NCBI RefSeq assembly: GCF_000473085.1
Contig: NZ_AXBA01000003.1
Span: 1-64,000 of the forward strand
From: Azorhizobium doebereinerae UFLA1-100
Lineage (GTDB): Bacteria; Pseudomonadota; Alphaproteobacteria; Rhizobiales; Xanthobacteraceae
Reading direction: 5' to 3'
DNA length: 64,000 nucleotides
The position numbers and the translations under genes were made by a program. Below, one piece after another: positions 35,209 through 42,819 of the stretch. The notes beneath the pieces are model-generated. The model was not told where the DNA came from and did no database searches. It was given only the letters and a program-made list of their open reading frames with translations. Numbering within the stretch: the stretch's first letter is position 1; every line of letters starts with the position of its first letter.

Positions 35209-36189
35209 TTATTTCTGCGGCTGGAACGGTTCCAGCGGGCGGGCCGGATCGCGCCGGATGACGGTGAGCAGGGGCAGCTTGTCCACCTTCAGCGGCAGCG
35301 CCTCGGCGAGGGCGTCGAGCAAGGCGTCGGTGTCGGCGGTCTCGAACATGCCGCTGACCGGCAACTGGCGCAGCGCGCCGTCGACGATGAGGATGCGGCC
35401 GCGCCGGTAGCGCTCGATCTCGCCCACCACGTCGCCCAGCGGCCGGCTGTCGAACAGCATCAGCCCGCGCCGCCAGGAGGTGCGGTTGGCGAGGTCCGTG
35501 GGGTGCGGCCGGGCGAGCCCGGTGGCGGGGGCGTAGCTCACCTCGCTGCCGGCCTCCACCTCGACGCTGGTGCCGCTGGCCGCGTCCGGATAGGCGACGC
35601 GCACCGCGTGCTCGCTCACCACCACGTCCACCAGGTCGCGGTCGCGGCTCACCTCGAAGGCGGTGCCGAGCGCGCGGGTGGTGCCGCCGGCGGCCTCCAC
35701 CAGGAACGGGCGGGCGGGGTCCGGCGCCACGGCGACGAAGATGCGCCCGCCGAACAGGGTCAGCCGGCGCTGGCCGGCGGTGAAATGGATGTCGAGGCTG
35801 GTGGCGGCGTCGAGCTCCAGCTGCGAGCCGTCGGCCAGGGTCAAGGTGCGGCGCTCGCCCACGGCGGTGCGCGCGTCGGGGAAATAGGAGGCGGGCGGGC
35901 CGAACACGCCGGCCGCGAAGCCGCCGGCGAGCAGCGCCAGCAGGCCGAGGGAGAGCAGGGTGGCCCGCGCCGCCTTCGCCCGGCGCTTGCGGTTCAGCGC
36001 CGTGCCCAGCCCGTCCCAGAGCTGCTCGGCGGTCTCGGCCGCCTGCCGCTGCGCCGGGGTGGCGGCCTTCCAGTCATGGAAGGCGCTCCAGTCGGCGTCG
36101 GTCTCGGCGCCGGAATGCAGGTAGACGAGCCATTCGAGCGCCCGCTCGGTCAGCGGATCGAGCGGCGCGTCGAGTGCGTCGGGCGTCAT
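35209..36189 (-). CDS. fecR: FecR-family anti-sigma factor / sensor
   Basis: The 326-residue protein has the FecR layout: an N-terminal cytoplasmic DUF4880 segment (LTERALEWLVYLHSGAETDA), one membrane helix (ATLLSLGLLALLAGGFAAGV, about residue 85-105) and a periplasmic FecR domain (VGERRTLTLADGSQLELDAA; FLVEAAGGTTRALGTAFEV) ending in the receptor-contact region. It receives the signal from the STN domain and controls the sigma factor at 36317. The start is either ATG 36189 (used, MTPDALDAPLDP) or ATG 36213, eight residues longer; neither has a strong ribosome binding site. Confidence 0.9.
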   Translation of the reverse strand: MTPDALDAPLDPLTERALEWLVYLHSGAETDADWSAFHDWKAATPAQRQAAETAEQLWDGLGTALNRKRRAKAARATLLSLGLLALLAGGFAAGVFGPPASYFPDARTAVGERRTLTLADGSQLELDAATSLDIHFTAGQRRLTLFGGRIFVAVAPDPARPFLVEAAGGTTRALGTAFEVSRDRDLVDVVVSEHAVRVAYPDAASGTSVEVEAGSEVSYAPATGLARPHPTDLANRTSWRRGLMLFDSRPLGDVVGEIERYRRGRILIVDGALRQLPVSGMFETADTDALLDALAEALPLKVDKLPLLTVIRRDPARPLEPFQPQK

Positions 36190-36316
36190 CGGAGGGTCTC
36201 GTCGAGATGCCATGGGTTCGCCGTGCGGAATCGCTCCCTCGCACGGAAAGACGACGGCGCAGGCCGGAACGATACCAAAAAGTGCATCGGACGATAGAAA
36301 ATCGGGATGCTGCCCG

Positions 36317-36862
36317 TCAGGCGCGCAGGCTGGAAAGGCCGTTCATGCAGCGGCGCAGCGCGGTGACGATGTATTTGGACACCATGCTCGGCGACACCTC
36401 CAGGCGCTCGGCGATCTGCGCGTGGGTGAGGCCCTCGATGCGGTTGAGCAGCAAGGCGGCGCGGCACTTGAAGGGCAGCGAATCCAGCGCGCGCTTCACC
36501 AGCAGGAAGTCCTCGCGCGATTCCAGCAGCCGGTCGGGCATGGGCATGGGATCGACCAGATGCTCGGAGACGTCGTCCAGCGTGGCGTGGATGCCGCGCC
36601 GGCGGTCGCGCCGCGCGCCGTCGATCATCAAATTGCTCACGATGCGCCAGAGGAAGAAGCGCGGGCTGGCCGGGGCCTGGCGGTCCTGCGCCGCGAAGTC
36701 CGAGGCGAGGTAGCGCACGAAGGCGTCCTGCACCACGTCGGCCGCCGCCTCGCGGTCGCCCAGCTTGCGATAGGCGAAGCGGTTCAGCTCCTGATAATAG
36801 AGCCGGAAGATGGCATCCAGATCGGAGGCAGCCGCAGTCTGTTCGGAGCTGATGCTTGTCAT
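36317..36862 (-). CDS. fecI: FecI-family ECF sigma factor
   Basis: This 181-residue sigma factor shows region 2 (LDAIFRLYYQELNRFAYRKL; EAAADVVQDAFVRYLAS; FFLWRIVSNLMIDGARRDRR) and region 4 (LPFKCRAALLLNRIEGLTHA; QIAERLEVSPSMVSKYIVTA). With the adjacent fecR and STN-bearing receptor it makes a complete FecIRA-type surface signalling set, transcribed in the order fecI, fecR, receptor. A small stem-loop (GACGAGC/GCTCGTC, 36881-36900) lies in its leader. Confidence 0.94.
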   Translation of the reverse strand: MTSISSEQTAAASDLDAIFRLYYQELNRFAYRKLGDREAAADVVQDAFVRYLASDFAAQDRQAPASPRFFLWRIVSNLMIDGARRDRRRGIHATLDDVSEHLVDPMPMPDRLLESREDFLLVKRALDSLPFKCRAALLLNRIEGLTHAQIAERLEVSPSMVSKYIVTALRRCMNGLSSLRA

Positions 36863-37225
36863 GCCGGCCCGCGGGTCTGCGACGAGCCGCCAAGCTCGTC
36901 AGGTGTGGCACTGGCCTGACGGCAGGGTCGGCCATCAAGCCAAGGTCAACAACCGTCCATAACTCAAGAAAAATTTACTTGCAAACACAATGATTTATAT
37001 TGGTTCCAAGGTATAGTCGGCGCCACTCTGCAAGTGTCTGACATTGCCGCCGTCTTCGTCGCCGGGCAAGAGGGGGGCGAAGGCGGGTTGGTGCCGGCTT
37101 TGCTCCGGCCAAGGCGTGGCGGCGGGTTTTTTTTACCCGCGCGCGGTGGGAAAAACGCCGGCCGCGTCGTCTTATCTTGCAAGCCGTGCGTCCCGGCCGG
37201 GAGCGCGCCGCCGTGCAGGAGAGCG
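36863..37225. promoter_or_regulatory. Divergent fecI-fhuC control region with long fhuC leader
   Basis: This 363-base gap is strikingly AT-rich around 36955-37020, with an imperfect dyad CAATGATTTATATTG (36988-37002) that could bind an iron regulator such as Fur or RirA. Nearer fhuC is a GC-rich leader with a hairpin GCGGGT-T7-ACCCGC (37122-37140) and a second GGCCGG/CCGGCC pairing potential. The fhuC ribosome binding site AGGAG lies at 37217-37221. I found no known riboswitch pattern. Confidence 0.45.
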
Positions 37226-38077
37226 ATGCTGACCCGCGTGCCCGATGCCGTGCCGGACCCGTCCGCGCCCCTGCCCACGCCCGTCCTCCCGCCGGTTCCC
37301 GGCGCGCCGCTGTTCGCGCTGGAAGGCGTCGGCTTCGCCGTGCCCGGCCGCGACCTCGTCAAGCCGGTGACGCTGGAGCTGCCGGCCCGCCGCGTGGTGG
37401 CGCTGATCGGCCACAACGGCTCGGGCAAGTCCACGCTGGTGAAGCTGCTGGCGCGCCAGCTCGCGCCGAGCACCGGGACGCTCAGGCTGGAGGGGCGGCC
37501 GCTCGCGGACTGGAGCCACCGCGACTTCGCCCGCAAGGTGGCCTACCTGCCGCAGCAGGTGCCTACCGGCGAGGGCATGCTGGTGAAGGAGCTGGTGGCG
37601 CTCGGCCGCTATCCCTGGCACGGCGCGCTCGGCCGCTTCGGCGCCGCCGACCGGGCCAAGGTGGACGAGGCGCTGGCGCTGACCGGCACCGACGCCATGG
37701 CGGATCGCCTGGTGGAGACGCTCTCCGGCGGCGAGCGCCAGCGCGCCTGGATCGCCATGCTGATCGCCCAGGACGCGGAATGCCTGTTGTTGGACGAGCC
37801 CACCTCGGCGCTGGACATCGCCCACCAGATGGAGGTGCTGACCCTTGTGCGGCGGCTCGCCCGCGAGCGCGGCCTCGGCGTGGTGGTGGTGCTGCACGAC
37901 GTGAACATGGCGAGCCGCTTCTGCGACGAGATCATCGCCCTGAAGGCCGGCGCGGTGATCCGGCGCGGCACGGCGGCGGACATCGTCACCCCGGCCGCGC
38001 TGGCGGAGATCTACGGCGTCGCCATGACCGTGCTGCCCCATCCCGCCTCCGGCCTCCCGGTGGGGATCGTCGCCTGA
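37226..38077 (+). CDS. fhuC: Fe(3+)-siderophore ABC transporter ATP-binding protein (FhuC type)
   Basis: The 283-residue ATPase has Walker A GHNGSGKST, the Q-loop in YLPQQV, signature TLSGGERQRAWIAMLIAQ, Walker B LLLDEPTSALDI and switch VLHDVNMASRFCD, all typical of FhuC/FecE. It has a proline-rich N-terminal tail of about 28 residues. The ATG at 37226 has AGGAG in front; longer readings upstream lack a site. It is the missing partner of the FhuB/FhuD genes and is placed opposite fecI. Its stop is two bases from the convergent PrpD-family gene. Confidence 0.93.
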   Translation: MLTRVPDAVPDPSAPLPTPVLPPVPGAPLFALEGVGFAVPGRDLVKPVTLELPARRVVALIGHNGSGKSTLVKLLARQLAPSTGTLRLEGRPLADWSHRDFARKVAYLPQQVPTGEGMLVKELVALGRYPWHGALGRFGAADRAKVDEALALTGTDAMADRLVETLSGGERQRAWIAMLIAQDAECLLLDEPTSALDIAHQMEVLTLVRRLARERGLGVVVVLHDVNMASRFCDEIIALKAGAVIRRGTAADIVTPAALAEIYGVAMTVLPHPASGLPVGIVA

Positions 38078-38079
38078 GC

Positions 38080-39465
38080 CTAAGCCGCCCCGAGCACGGC
38101 GGAGAGGTCGCCCTGGCGCTCCAGGTCGAGCACCGCCGCCTCGATCCGCGCCACCGTGGCGGGCGGCACGGCGCAGGCGGCGTTGGCGCGGAACTTGGCG
38201 ATCACCGCCTCCGGTGTCATCGGGCGCTCGGTGCAGCCGAGCGGGTAGGAGAGGCGCGGCCCCTCGATCCAGCGCCCGAACGCCATCACCCGCACCTGCC
38301 CGGCGGGCCGGCGCGCCGGGCCGCTCATCTGGGCGTCGATCTCCGGGTCCATGCGCACCCAGACGCGGGCGGCTAGCGCCGCCCGGTCGGCGTCCGTGGA
38401 CGAGAGATTCGCGTACCAGCGCGCCTTCGGCCGCCCGAGCGCGAGGCTGGCGAGGGCGAAGGGCAGGCTGAACTGCGCATCCACCTGCGTGCGCGGCGCC
38501 ACCTCCATGAAGTCGCGCGCCAGCCCAGCGGAGGTGAGCACCTCGATGGCCTCGATGGCTTCCGCCGCCAGCGGGCGCGCCGCGTGCACCTGCTCGAACG
38601 ATTCCAGCGCCGTGTGCATCCAGCGGCAGGTGGGATAGGGCTTGAAGCTGGCATGGCGGGCCCACCACACCGCGCCCAGCCCGTCGCCCAGCACTGCGGG
38701 GTCGAACTGGTCCGAGCCCATCATGCGCCAGAAGCCGCTGTCGCCGTCCAGCACGTCCACGGCGCCGATGAGGCCGGCGCGGTCGTGCTGCACGGCGCGC
38801 ACCCCGGCCTCGGCGGCGGGGGCGTTGAAATCCTTGAAGGAGACCAGCGGCCGGGCCTCCCAATTGTACTTGCGCAGGCTGGGCACCGGGGCCAGCGTGC
38901 CGGCGAAGCCGAGCGCATTGGCCATCCGCGCGCCGTCGAGGCCGACCAGCCGGCCATAGGCCGCCGCCGCGCCCAGCGCCTGGTGCTGGCACACCCCATA
39001 GACCTGCCGGAAGCGGGCGTAGCTGGGCTGCATGGAGAGGATGACGCGGGCGTTCAGCTCATAGGCCGCCGCCAGGGCGGCGAGCAGGGTGGCGCCGTCG
39101 CTGCCGGCCATGGCGGCGCCGCTCAGCGCCGCCGCCACCAGCGTCGCGCCGGGATGGCCCATGCCCTTGCCGTCCACCTCGAAGCCGTCGTCATGGTCGA
39201 GCGCGTTGATCGCCGCCGCATTGGCGAAGGCGGCGCCCGCCGGCGCCAGCGCCACCCTGGTGCCGAGCACGGGGCAGGGGCCGGGCGCATGCTCGGCCTC
39301 AACGCTCGCCAGCGCGCGGCGGGCAAGGTCCGAGCCCGCCCCGGCGAGGCCGCAGCCGATGCTGTCCAGCAGGTGCAGCTTGAGCTTCTCGGCCAGCGCG
39401 CGCGGCACGTCGGCGAGCGTCAGGCCGGCGGCGAAATCGGCGAGCCGGCGGGTGCGGGTGGTCAT
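38080..39465 (-). CDS. MmgE/PrpD family protein
   Basis: The 461-residue protein has the MmgE/PrpD fold: LDSIGCGLAGAGSDLARRAL, INALDHDDGFEVDGKGMGHP and FKPYPTCRWMHTALESFEQV. Members include 2-methylcitrate dehydratase, but many, like this one beside amino acid transport genes, have unknown substrates. It overlaps the aminotransferase-like gene by four bases and is the last gene of the operon that starts at 43680. Confidence 0.85.
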   Translation of the reverse strand: MTTRTRRLADFAAGLTLADVPRALAEKLKLHLLDSIGCGLAGAGSDLARRALASVEAEHAPGPCPVLGTRVALAPAGAAFANAAAINALDHDDGFEVDGKGMGHPGATLVAAALSGAAMAGSDGATLLAALAAAYELNARVILSMQPSYARFRQVYGVCQHQALGAAAAYGRLVGLDGARMANALGFAGTLAPVPSLRKYNWEARPLVSFKDFNAPAAEAGVRAVQHDRAGLIGAVDVLDGDSGFWRMMGSDQFDPAVLGDGLGAVWWARHASFKPYPTCRWMHTALESFEQVHAARPLAAEAIEAIEVLTSAGLARDFMEVAPRTQVDAQFSLPFALASLALGRPKARWYANLSSTDADRAALAARVWVRMDPEIDAQMSGPARRPAGQVRVMAFGRWIEGPRLSYPLGCTERPMTPEAVIAKFRANAACAVPPATVARIEAAVLDLERQGDLSAVLGAA

Positions 39466-40400
39466 GGCGTGCGCGGGCTTGGCGCGCGGGTCAGCGCGTC
39501 ATAGAGCGCTGACAGGCGCTCGGTGACCGGGCGCTCACCCACTGCGCCGATGGCCCGGCCATCCAGGCGCGCCACCGGGGTGACGCCGCCGAAGGTGCCG
39601 GTGACGAAGGCTTCCGCGCTGTTATAGGCCTCCGCCAGGGTGAAGTCGGCCTCGCGCACGGGGATGGCGTGGGCGGCGCACAGGTCCAGCACCTTCTGCC
39701 GGGTGATGCCCTTGAAGCAGTAGCGCCCGGTGGAGGTGAGCACCGCGCCGTCGCTGACGAAGAACAGGTTGGTGGAATTGCAGCTCGACACGAAGCCGTG
39801 CGGGTCCAGCATCAGCGCCTCGTGCGCGCCGGCGGCGATGGCCGGCAGCAGGGCCTGGATGAGGTTGAGTCGGCTGTGCGAATTGAGCCGGAGGTCGAAG
39901 CTGTCCGGCGCGCTGCAGCGGACCGGGGAGGTGGCCAGTACCAGCCCCTGGCGCTTGATCTCCGGGTCGGGCCGCTTGTGCTCGGCGACGATGGCGATGG
40001 TGGGCCGGCCCAGCGCGTTGCGCGGGTCCTGGTGGATGGTGGTCTTCTCGCCCCGCGTGACCATCAGGCGGATGTGGACGCCGTCGCTCATGGCGTTGGC
40101 GGCGACCAGCTCGTCCAGCGCCGCCGCCAGCCCGGCGCGGTCGAGGCCGATGTCGAGGGCGATGGCCCTGGCGCCCGCCTCAAGGCGCTTGAGGTGGTCG
40201 TCGAGGAAGGCGAAGCGCCCCTCCACCAGGCGGATGCCTTCCCACACCCCGTCGCCGAGGCCGAAGCCGGCGTCGAAGATGGAGACCATCGCCTCGGCGC
40301 GCCGCACCAGCTTGCCGTTGAGCCAGATGAGCACACCGTCATTGCGGGCGTCGTGGTTCGGCGTCTGGGCGCCCTTGCCTGTGAGTTGCATGCTGCGCAT
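39462..40400 (-). CDS. Class-IV aminotransferase-like protein lacking the expected catalytic lysine
   Basis: The 312-residue protein matches branched-chain/D-amino acid aminotransferases: FDAGFGLGDGVWEGIRLVEG, EALMLDPHGFVSSCNSTNLF, FKGITRQKVLDLCAAHAIPV and AFVTGTFGGVTPVARLDG. The PLP lysine should lie roughly 20-30 residues before ALMLD, but that stretch reads FDLRLNSHSRLNLIQALLPA with no lysine; R177 sits where relatives I recall have SHSKLN. So the protein may be inactive as a transaminase or use another chemistry. The ATG at 40400 directly follows the ATPase stop. Confidence 0.82.
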   Translation of the reverse strand: MRSMQLTGKGAQTPNHDARNDGVLIWLNGKLVRRAEAMVSIFDAGFGLGDGVWEGIRLVEGRFAFLDDHLKRLEAGARAIALDIGLDRAGLAAALDELVAANAMSDGVHIRLMVTRGEKTTIHQDPRNALGRPTIAIVAEHKRPDPEIKRQGLVLATSPVRCSAPDSFDLRLNSHSRLNLIQALLPAIAAGAHEALMLDPHGFVSSCNSTNLFFVSDGAVLTSTGRYCFKGITRQKVLDLCAAHAIPVREADFTLAEAYNSAEAFVTGTFGGVTPVARLDGRAIGAVGERPVTERLSALYDALTRAPSPRTP

Positions 40401-41177
40401 TCAGATCCGGAAGGCGGTGAAGCGGTCGAGGAAGCGCCGGGTGCGCTCCTCGCGCGGGGATTTCAGGACCTGCTCGGGCGGCCCGTCCTCCAGGATCGCG
40501 CCCTCGTGCAGGAACAGGACCCGGGTGGCGAAATGATAGGCGAAGCCCAGCTCGTGCGTCACCAGCAGCATGGTGCGCCCGCTCTCGGACAGATCGCGGA
40601 TGACGCCCAGCACCTCGCCCACCAGCTCCGGATCGAGCGAGGAGGTGGGCTCGTCGAACAGCAGCACCTCCGGGTCCATGGCCAGGGCGCGGGCGATGGC
40701 GACGCGCTGCTGCTGGCCGCCGGAGAGGCGCGCGGGATAGGCGTCCGCCTTGTCGGCAAGGCCCACCTGGGCGAGGTGCTTCAGCGCCAGCGCCCGCGCC
40801 TCGGCCTTCTTCCGGCTCAGCACCGAGACCTGGCCTTCCATCACGTTTTCCAGCGCCGTCATGTGCGGGAACAGGTTGAACTGCTGGAACACCATGCCGA
40901 CGCGCGCCCGCAGCGCGTTCAGCTCCGCCTCGCGATAGCGCGTGCCGCCGTCGGGGCGCTGGGTGCCGATGGCTGCGCCGTCCAGGAACAGGCGGCCCTT
41001 GCTGGGCATCTCCAGCACGTTGAGGCAGCGCAGCAGCGTGCTCTTGCCCGAGCCGCTGGAGCCCAGGATGGCGATGCGCTCGCCCCGGCGCACCTCCAGG
41101 TCGATGCCCTTCAGCACCTCGTTGGGGCCGAAGCTCTTGTGCAGGTCCGCGACCCGCAGCACCACGTCCTCGCTCAT
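40401..41177 (-). CDS. Amino acid ABC transporter ATP-binding protein
   Basis: The 258-residue GlnQ/HisP-type ATPase has Walker A GSSGSGKST, Q-loop FQQFNLFPHM, signature RLSGGQQQRVAIARALA, Walker B VLLFDEPTSSLDPE and switch VTHELGFAYHFA. It follows the second permease by three bases and serves the importer of this operon. Confidence 0.95.
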   Translation of the reverse strand: MSEDVVLRVADLHKSFGPNEVLKGIDLEVRRGERIAILGSSGSGKSTLLRCLNVLEMPSKGRLFLDGAAIGTQRPDGGTRYREAELNALRARVGMVFQQFNLFPHMTALENVMEGQVSVLSRKKAEARALALKHLAQVGLADKADAYPARLSGGQQQRVAIARALAMDPEVLLFDEPTSSLDPELVGEVLGVIRDLSESGRTMLLVTHELGFAYHFATRVLFLHEGAILEDGPPEQVLKSPREERTRRFLDRFTAFRI

Positions 41178-41180
41178 CGC

Positions 41181-41852
41181 TCAGGCTCCGCTCGCGGCAA
41201 ACCGGCGCTCAAGCGCGTAGGAGGCCAGCGTGAAGGGATAGATCAGCACGAAATAGATCACCGCGACCACGGTGAAGGTCTCCAGCGGCAGATAGTTCTG
41301 GCTGCTGAACAGGCGGGCCGTATACATCAGCTCGTGCACGGTGACGATGGAGGCGACCGAGGTGTTCTTGGCCAGCTCCACCGCCCGGTTGGTGAAGGCC
41401 GGCACCATGCGCCGCACCGCCAGCGGCAGCACGATGCGCCGCAGCAGCCGCAGCCGGCCCATGCCCAGCGCCCGCCCGGCCTCCCACTGCCCCGTGGGCA
41501 CCGCCTGGATGCCGCCGCGATAGATCTCCGCGCAATAGGCGCAGGCATTGAGGCTGAGCGCCAGAGCGGCGGCGGCGAAGGCGGGCAGCTGGATGCCGGT
41601 GACCACCGGCAAGGCGTAATAGAACCAGATCAGCTGGACCAGCACCGGCGTGTTGCGGAAGGTCTCCACGAAGGCGCGCGCCGGCCAGGCGATCCAGCGG
41701 CGCTGGGCGATGCGGGCGAGGCCGAGGAGGAGCCCACCGCCGAGCCCGGCGGCCAGCGCAATGGCCCACAGCGCCAGCGTCAGCCCGCAGGCCTTGAGCA
41801 GCAGGTCGATATTGGCGAAGACCTCGCCGAATTGCAGCTCGGGCAGGCTCAT
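41181..41852 (-). CDS. Amino acid ABC transporter permease 2
   Basis: This 223-residue polar amino acid permease has TFRNTPVLVQLIWFYYALPV, EIYRGGIQAVPTGQWEAGRA and LGMGRLRLLRRIVLPLAVRR. The ATG at 41852 overlaps the stop of the other permease (ATGA). The pair should form a heterodimeric pore. Confidence 0.93.
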   Translation of the reverse strand: MSLPELQFGEVFANIDLLLKACGLTLALWAIALAAGLGGGLLLGLARIAQRRWIAWPARAFVETFRNTPVLVQLIWFYYALPVVTGIQLPAFAAAALALSLNACAYCAEIYRGGIQAVPTGQWEAGRALGMGRLRLLRRIVLPLAVRRMVPAFTNRAVELAKNTSVASIVTVHELMYTARLFSSQNYLPLETFTVVAVIYFVLIYPFTLASYALERRFAASGA

Positions 41853-42520
41853 CGCGTGCCCGCCCGGCGCCCGCGCGCCTCCAGCCATTCCGCCACCTGG
41901 CTGGCGGAGAACAGGATGAGGAAGAACATCACCGCCACCACGGTATAGACCTCCAGCGGCCGGTAGGTGGTGGTGACGATCACCATGGCGCTGTAGATGG
42001 TCTCGTGGAAGGCGAGCGCGGCGGCCAGCGTGGTGGTCTTCACCAGTTCGAAGCTGCGCTCCACGAAGGGCGCCGCCATGCGCCGGGCGGCCTGGGGCAG
42101 GATGATCCGCCGCATCAGCCGCGCCCGGCCCATGCCGAGCGCCCGGCCGGCCTCCCACTGGCCGCGCTCCACCGAATTGATGCCGCCCCGGAACACCTCG
42201 GCGAAGAAGGCGCTGGACTGGATGCCGAGCGCGGCGAGCGCCGCCGCGAACGGCGGCAGGGTGAGCCCGAAGGCCATGGGCAGGCCGTAGAAGAACCAGA
42301 AGAAATGCACCAGCGGCGGGGTGTTGCGGTAGAATTCGATGAAGCCCAGCGCCGGCCAGGAGAGAACGCGCCGGCCGGACAGCCGCATGGCCGCCAGCAC
42401 GCCGCCGCAGGCCACCCCGACAGCGATGCCGCTGAGCGACAGGATCACCGTGTTGCCGAGCCCTTCCAGCAGGATGTCGGCATTGCGCGAGACGGCGGAG
42501 AAATCCCAGACATAGGCCAT
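41849..42520 (-). CDS. Amino acid ABC transporter permease 1
   Basis: This 223-residue permease shows EFYRNTPPLVHFFWFFYGLP, EVFRGGINSVERGQWEAGRA and LGMGRARLMRRIILPQAARR. It is separated from its binding protein gene by a 299-base gap holding a REP-like palindrome pair, while the following genes are tightly overlapped. Confidence 0.93.
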   Translation of the reverse strand: MAYVWDFSAVSRNADILLEGLGNTVILSLSGIAVGVACGGVLAAMRLSGRRVLSWPALGFIEFYRNTPPLVHFFWFFYGLPMAFGLTLPPFAAALAALGIQSSAFFAEVFRGGINSVERGQWEAGRALGMGRARLMRRIILPQAARRMAAPFVERSFELVKTTTLAAALAFHETIYSAMVIVTTTYRPLEVYTVVAVMFFLILFSASQVAEWLEARGRRAGTR

Positions 42521-42819
42521 CGTCGGGTCTGCTTTGCTCCTGTGGATGGACGGCGCATGTGGACGGCGTTGGACTCGCCTCAGTAACGGGCCGGTCGAGG
42601 GTGGGCGACCGTTTCACCCCCCTCCCTCGCCCTCCCCCGCAAGGGGGGAGGGGACCCCGCTCCTAAGTCTCGCGCCGCACTCGTGCTCGCGCGCCGTGCT
42701 CCCTCCCCCCTTGCGGGGGAGGGGTGGGGAGGGGGGTGAAGCGCTCTCCCCCTTCCCGTCATCGGCGAGAACGCCCGCCTGATCGAATGATCAGCGAGCC
42801 TGCGCCGCCGAGCCCGCGC
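42521..42819. other. Gene-free gap between binding protein and permease genes
   Basis: The gap is mostly occupied by the REP-like pair at 42612-42740. The remaining sequence (42521-42611 and 42741-42819) shows no coding pattern and no clear promoter. The REP hairpin may lower expression of the permeases relative to the binding protein. Confidence 0.6.
42612..42740. repeat. REP-like palindrome pair, copy A
   Basis: The left arm 42612-42654 (TTTCACCCCCCTCCCTCGCC, then CTCCCCCGCAAGGGGGGAGG) is nearly the reverse complement of the right arm 42701-42740 (CCCTCCCCCCTTGCGGGGGA, ending GGGGGGTGAA). Each arm is itself a small hairpin (CCTCCCCC-GCAA-GGGGGGAGG), and the two face each other across about 46 bases. 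The same pair occurs at 48434-48614, so it is an interspersed repeat of the genome. Confidence 0.9.

Noticed and set aside
32386-36297. A 1303-codon open frame on the plus strand, opposite the receptor, fecR and DUF418 genes
   Set aside because: The composition is that of a shadow frame, and three real genes with clear domains lie on the other strand.
36863-37225. Possible cobalamin or other riboswitch before fhuC
   Set aside because: The leader lacks the B12 box and the conserved GGGAA/CCAGGAGACC-type blocks; only simple hairpins are visible.
17004-38077. Aerobactin operon (iucABCD)
   Set aside because: IucB- and IucD-like proteins are present, but no IucA/IucC-type NIS synthetase was found; an NRPS takes that place.
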